Shown piece after piece: positions 53,030 to 64,000 of a DNA stretch of 64,000 nt. The position numbers and the translations under genes were made by a program. Below the pieces are notes generated by a model, which was given only the letters and a program-made list of their open reading frames with translations, did no database searches and had not been told where the DNA came from. The DNA is taken from contig JAXCGZ010007660.1 in the NCBI GenBank assembly GCA_037179515.1, positions 27,501 through 91,500 of the forward strand, in the 5' to 3' direction. The stretch's first letter is position 1; each line of letters begins with the position of its first letter. Source of the stretch: Halocaridina rubra. Taxonomy: Eukaryota > Arthropoda > Malacostraca > Decapoda > Atyidae.

Positions 53030-53640
53030 TCTCACGTAGGTGCGACCCTTTGCGTTTTCCAAGACACCAATACAGTGTACGCTATCGTTCCTATTTTACA
53101 TGGTGTAATACTGTGAGTTACATGTTTAAATTTATGTTTTTCCATTATTTATTACTGTTTTATTATTCTTAGGCTAGGAAATACTTTTTTTTTATCAATA
53201 AAATAATGAAAATACTTAAAATTTTAGTATGTACTAGCTCACGTAGGTGCGACCCTTTTCGTTTTCCGAAACGCCGATACCGGTATCGTATTTTACATGG
53301 TGCAATACTGTGAGTTACATGTTTAATTTTATGTTTTTTTTACTATTTTTTACTGTTCTTATTCTTAGGCTAGGAAATACTTTTTTTTTTTAATCTATAA
53401 TATAATGAAAATACTGGAAATTTTAATATGTGGTAACTCACGTAGGTGCGACCTTTTGTGTTTTCTGAAACGCCGATACCGGTATCGTACTTTCAGTGGT
53501 GCAGAGTTACATGTTTAAATTTATGTTGTTTACTATTTTTTACTGTTTTATTATTTTTAAGTTGGGAAATACCTTTTTTTCAATAAAATTATGAAAAATA
53601 TATTTTTTTTAGTAAATAATGAAAATACTGAAATTTTGAA
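53030..53640. repeat. Subterminal tandem repeats of Tigger copy D
   Basis: Three units, period about 200 bp, each containing CTCACGTAGGTGCGACC (53033, 53239, 53440), a GATACCGGTATCGTA-like block (missing from the first), GAGTTACATGTTTAA and CTTAGGCTAGGAAATAC or a variant. Reverse orientation relative to copy A. Confidence 0.82.
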
Positions 53641-53750
53641 TTTTTTAATATTTTAATATTATTGCATATATCCAGAAAAAAAAATGCTCGACAAAAAAAC
53701 AGCGATGAACTGAATTCGTGATAGGTGAACCGCGATATCGCGAGAGTCCA

Positions 53751-53859
<109 letters not shown>

Positions 53860-53973
53860 CGAGGGAATTGGGAATTCTCCTCTGTATTTTTTCTTCCCAA
53901 AGAGTCATAGTATTTTGCCTTGACTCAGCCACTCTCCTTATAAGGGGAAAAATGGCTCATATATACTGTACAT

Positions 53974-55090
53974 AACTTTTTGTCACTGAGACAACATGGC
54001 TTCAGAGAAGGTAGATCAACAGTAACAAACTTATTAGAACTTTATGATGAGGTAAGCCGAATCTTACAGGAAAGAGAGGGCTGGGCAGAGTGTATATTCC
54101 TAGACTTCCAGAAAACATTTGATGTTGTTCCACACGGGAGACATATTAAGAAGCTGCAAGCAATGACAAGGATAGGTGGAAATGTCTTGATATGGATAAA
54201 AACATACTTATAAGGAAGGGAACAGAAGGTTAGAGTAAGACACTCAGTGTCTGAATGGAGAAGAGTTAGTAGTGGAGTTTCATAGGGTTCAGTGTTAGGG
54301 TCACATTTGTTCCTTGTATATGTAAATGACCTACCAGTCTTTAAATTCATTCATGAATATGTTTGCAGATGATGCAATGATTGTGAATCAAGTAAGAAGC
54401 GAGAACAACGGTAGAGAACTTTAGGAAGATCTAAATAGTCTGCATGAGTGGTCAGAAAAGTGTCTAATAAAATTTAATACTTCAAAATGTAAGGTAACGA
54501 GATTGAGTATAAGTGCAAGAAGACCCATGCCTGACTACTCGGTGGCAGGAGTAGAAGTTAAAGAGACAGAGAATGAGAGATCTAGGAGTAACCATACTGG
54601 CAGATTTGTCTCCATAAATGCATATAAATGGCATAGTAAGGGCAGCATATACTTCCTTAGCAAATGTAAGGGTAGCCTTCAGGCACATGGACAAGGAAAT
54701 GTTCAGAAATATCTATGTAATCTATGTGAGGCCAAAGCTTGAATATGCAACCCCCATTTTTAATCCGCACTTGAAAAAGCACGTAGTTAAGCTGGAAAAG
54801 TTCAAAGACACGCCATGATACTGGTGCCAGAAATACACAATCTCAGTTATGATAAGAGGCTGAGGGAATTAGACTTACCATCACTTGAAACTAAAAGACT
54901 GAGGGGGATTTGGTGACAGTTTTAAACTTCCCTCATGGTTATGACAGACGGGTAGGGATCAATATTTTGATATGGCTGGCACTAGAACTAGAGGTTATAG
55001 TTTGAAGGTTCGTAAGAAAACTTCTTTGCAGGATGTAAGGAAGTACTTTTTTTTTTATTGTAAGAGTAGTTGATAATTGGAATTGGCTGC
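53974..55090 (+). mobile_element. CR1-like LINE copy h, truncated at both ends
   Basis: Starts in the RT (LRQHGFREGRSTVTNLLELY) and ends at NWNWL, about 30 codons before the ORF end, where copy i begins. It includes FQKTFDVVPHGRH, MFADDAMIVNQV and HINGIVRAAYTSLANVRVAF with several stops and shifts. Older than copy i by divergence. Confidence 0.85.
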
Positions 55091-57117
55091 ATACCTGTCA
55101 CCAAAGTAGGTGTAATTCATGCCAGAGAGAAATGGTTCGATAATGGGTGTAAAAGAGCTAAGGAGTGGAGAGAAATGCTGGAAAAGGTATAGGAGGAGAA
55201 AAAACATAAATGCCTGGCAAACTTACAAAAGAGCAAGAAATGACTACCTAAGTCAAAGGAGAGAGGCAGAGAGAGACTATGAGAGGGACATCACCAGGAA
55301 GGCTAAAGAAAATCCCAAGCTTTTCCACAGCTTTATCAGAGGAAAACTGAAGGTAAAAGAACAGATTTTAAGGCTAAAGAGAGCGGATGGAAGCATCACT
55401 GAGACGGATGAAGAGATCTGCAAAGAACTGAACAAGGAGTTTCAGTCAGTATTTACAGTAGAAAATACCCCACCCCCTCAGATTGCAGTGATAGAAGCTC
55501 AAGGGCCGGTATTAGAGAACATCAACCTTACAGCCACAGAGGTATGCAAAGCGCTGATGGATTTAGATGTTCATAAAGCTACAGGTCCTGATGACATATC
55601 CCCTCATGTGCTTAAAAAATGCGCAAACACAATATCAGTGGCACTAAGTATCATATTTAAGGAGTCACTGGAGTCGGGGGAGATTCCAAGATGCTGGAAA
55701 CAAGCAAATGTGATACCTATCTTCAAAAAGGGAAGGAGGGATACGGCTCTGAACTATAGACCAGTTTCCTTGACCAGCATAGTTTGCAAAGTTATGGAGA
55801 AACTACTAAGGAAACATATCTCTCTTCACTTGGAATCCTTCAACTTTTTGTCAGTGAGGCAACATGGCTTCAGAGAAGGTAGATCAACAGTAACAAACTT
55901 ATTAGAATTTTATGATGAGGTAAGCCAAATCTTACAGGAAAGAGAGGGCTGGGCAGATTGCATATTCCTAGACTTCCAGAAAGCGTTTGACACTGTTCCA
56001 CATGGGAGACTTATTAGGGAGCTGCAATCAATGGCTAGAATAGGTGGAAATGTTTTGGGATGGATAAAAACTTACTTAGAAGGAAGGGAACAGAGGGTTA
56101 GAGTAAGACACTCAGTGTCTGAATGGAGAAGTTAGTAGTGGAGTTCCACAGGGTTCAGTTTTAGGGCCACTTTTGTTCCTTGTATATGTAAATGACCTAC
56201 CAGAGTCTGTAAATTCATTCATGAATATATTTGCAGATGATGCAAAGATTGTGAAGAAAGTAAAAAACGAGAACAATGGTAGAGAACTTCAGGAGGATCT
56301 AAATAATCTGCATGAGTGGTCAGAAAAGTGGCTAATGAAATTCAATACTTCAAAATGTAAGGTAATGAGAATGGGTACAAGTGCAAGAAGGCCCAAGCTT
56401 GACTACTCGGTGGCTGGAGTACAACTTCAAGAGACAGAAAATGAGAGAGATCTAGGAGTAAACATACTGGCAGATTTGTCTCCAGAAATACATATAAATG
56501 GCATAGTAAGGGCAGCATATGCATTCTTATCAAATGTAAGGGTAGCCTTCAGGCACATGGACAAGGAAATGTTCAGAAATATTTATGTAACCTATGTGAG
56601 GCCAAAACTCGAATATGCAGCCCCCTTTTGGAATCCGCACTTGAAAAAGCACATAGCTAAGCTTGAAAAAGTTCAAAGACATGTCACGAAACTGGTGCCA
56701 GAAATACGCAATCTCAGTTATGATGAGAGGCTGAGGGAATTAGACTTACCATCACTCGAAGCTAGAAGAGTGAGGGGGGATATGGTGACAGTCTTTAAAT
56801 TCCTTCATGGTTATGATAGAGTGGATAGGGATTGATATTTTGATATGGCTGGCTCTAGAACTAGAGGTCATAGTTTGAAGCTTCGTAAGAAAACTTCTTC
56901 GCAGGATGTAAGGAAATACTTTTTCTGTGTAAGAGTAGTTGATAAATGGAATTGGCTAAGCGAGGAGGTAGTTAATGCTATCTCAATCCATAGTTTTAAG
57001 GACAGGTATGATAAGTATCACTAAGTCTAAAATGGAACCGATGAGGAGACGGGAAGATACGAGCTTTGGGCTCTTTCCCGTAAACACAATTAGGTAATCA
57101 CAATTAGGTAATCACAC
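55091..57117 (+). mobile_element. CR1-like LINE copy i, close relative of copy e
   Basis: Begins at ATACCTGTCACC, the same 5' base as copy e, and ends with two ATTAGGTAATCAC tail units. Coding frames are almost identical to copy e, suggesting recent activity or duplication. Confidence 0.9.
55119..57024 (+). pseudogene. Reverse transcriptase ORF of LINE copy i, nearly intact
   Basis: Frame 55119-56135 covers linker, RT fingers and palm (ATGPDDISPHVL, FLDFQKAFDTVPHGRL, EWR). A short loss at about 56128-56133 shifts the frame within the sequence corresponding to RRVSSG; the second frame (56173-56835) holds [22 protein letters not shown] and continues to YDRVDRD. There a C-to-T type change gives TGA at 56833. 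The remaining ~60 codons read on to [10 protein letters not shown]. Two lesions therefore separate it from an open frame. Confidence 0.88.
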
Positions 57118-60261
<3,144 letters not shown>

Positions 60262-60433
60262 CTTTTGGCTTTCTATAGCTATCCTAACAAAACCTCCAAA
60301 CTACATTGTAAAATGCTCCGTTTCCTCATGTAACAGGTTTTCCGTTTCATATTACCTGACAATCAGCACATAACATTATGAACAAATGCAATGGATCCCT
60401 AACATTTTTATTAAAAGATATCACAGTATTCTA

Positions 60434-63568
<3,135 letters not shown>

Positions 63569-64000
63569 CTGAAAAGGTGAAGGGAAAAAATGAGCTAGGT
63601 TATACTGCAGCGAAATTAGAGGATATTATGAAACTAATAAACTTAAAAAAAATTAAGCAAAACGGAATATACTGAAATGTTGAAAAAACAACAACAGATC
63701 TCCACATAAAAAATGACTTATAAAAAACTGTGTAGAAAGCGGGTGTAGGGTGACCTACGAATTTTATATGTAACACCCCAGATCCATATAAGGAAGAAAA
63801 TGAACTCATATGCCAGTAATAACACCTGACAGCATCCTGCCTGATATTAGGAAAAAAATCCTGTTAACAGCAAATGACTATATAGAGAAAATATTTTGAA
63901 AACTGGTGATTACTGGATTCTACGTATCTTACTGTTATTGCAGTTACCTTTTGTACAATACGTAGCAAATTCAATGTGAGCTAAAGAGTAAATAGCCAAA
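63569..64000 (-). other. Intron of the protease gene to the window edge
   Basis: No exon with the catalytic His (TAAHC-type motif) is found here, so the 5' part of the gene lies to the right of the window. Confidence 0.6.

Overview
This is eukaryotic nuclear DNA. The AT-rich background, very long (AT)n microsatellites, spliced genes with GT/AG introns, and dense Tigger/pogo and CR1-like elements fit an arthropod, most likely a decapod crustacean. I see no bacterial, plasmid, CRISPR or viral gene structure. Most long open frames are reading artefacts, because (AT)n reads as Tyr-Ile repeats in every frame without a stop, or are antisense shadows.

Three host genes are supported. (1) A minus-strand first coding exon at 10888-12120 looks like a CPEB2-4/Orb2-type translational regulator; the rest of the gene is not seen, and the repeat-filled DNA at 1-10887 is probably its first intron. 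(2) A plus-strand four-exon model from 34979 to 44827, all phase-0 junctions, would encode an unrecognised 109-residue protein. (3) The last four exons of a minus-strand trypsin-like serine protease lie at 60434-63568; the exon with the catalytic His is beyond the right edge. A broken XPG/FEN1-like (PIN-type) gene lies at 32041-33340.

The rest is mainly mobile DNA. Tigger/pogo elements occur at 603-3942 and 50757-53753 (long, decayed transposases), 4319-5487 (internal-deletion derivative) and 48774-49513 (remnant). A ~12-kb stretch at 13953-25791 is a head-to-tail series of 5'-truncated CR1-like LINEs on the minus strand, with an antisense LINE and a second LINE family nested inside. Further copies lie at 29877-31215, 49968-50473 and 53974-57417. 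An RTE-like LINE with a 17-bp target duplication lies at 26603-28905, and another LINE at 39100-41640 carries a ~610-bp (AT)n tract inside its reverse transcriptase frame. A tRNA-derived SINE family has three copies. Smaller finds are a 400-bp TA-flanked MITE (35612-36011), a 300-bp one (62232-62530), and a 1.17-kb inverted-repeat element with a 9-bp flanking repeat (36640-37810).

The recurring theme is interplay between transposons and microsatellites. CR1-like LINE 3' tails pass into (AC)n and (AT)n, new LINEs sit against older LINE tails, and Tigger elements, SINEs and MITEs sit between (AT)n blocks. I found no clearly new enzymatic system. The most unusual signals are this tail/microsatellite architecture, the microsatellite within the LINE frame, the 9-bp-TSD inverted-repeat element and the unrecognised small gene.
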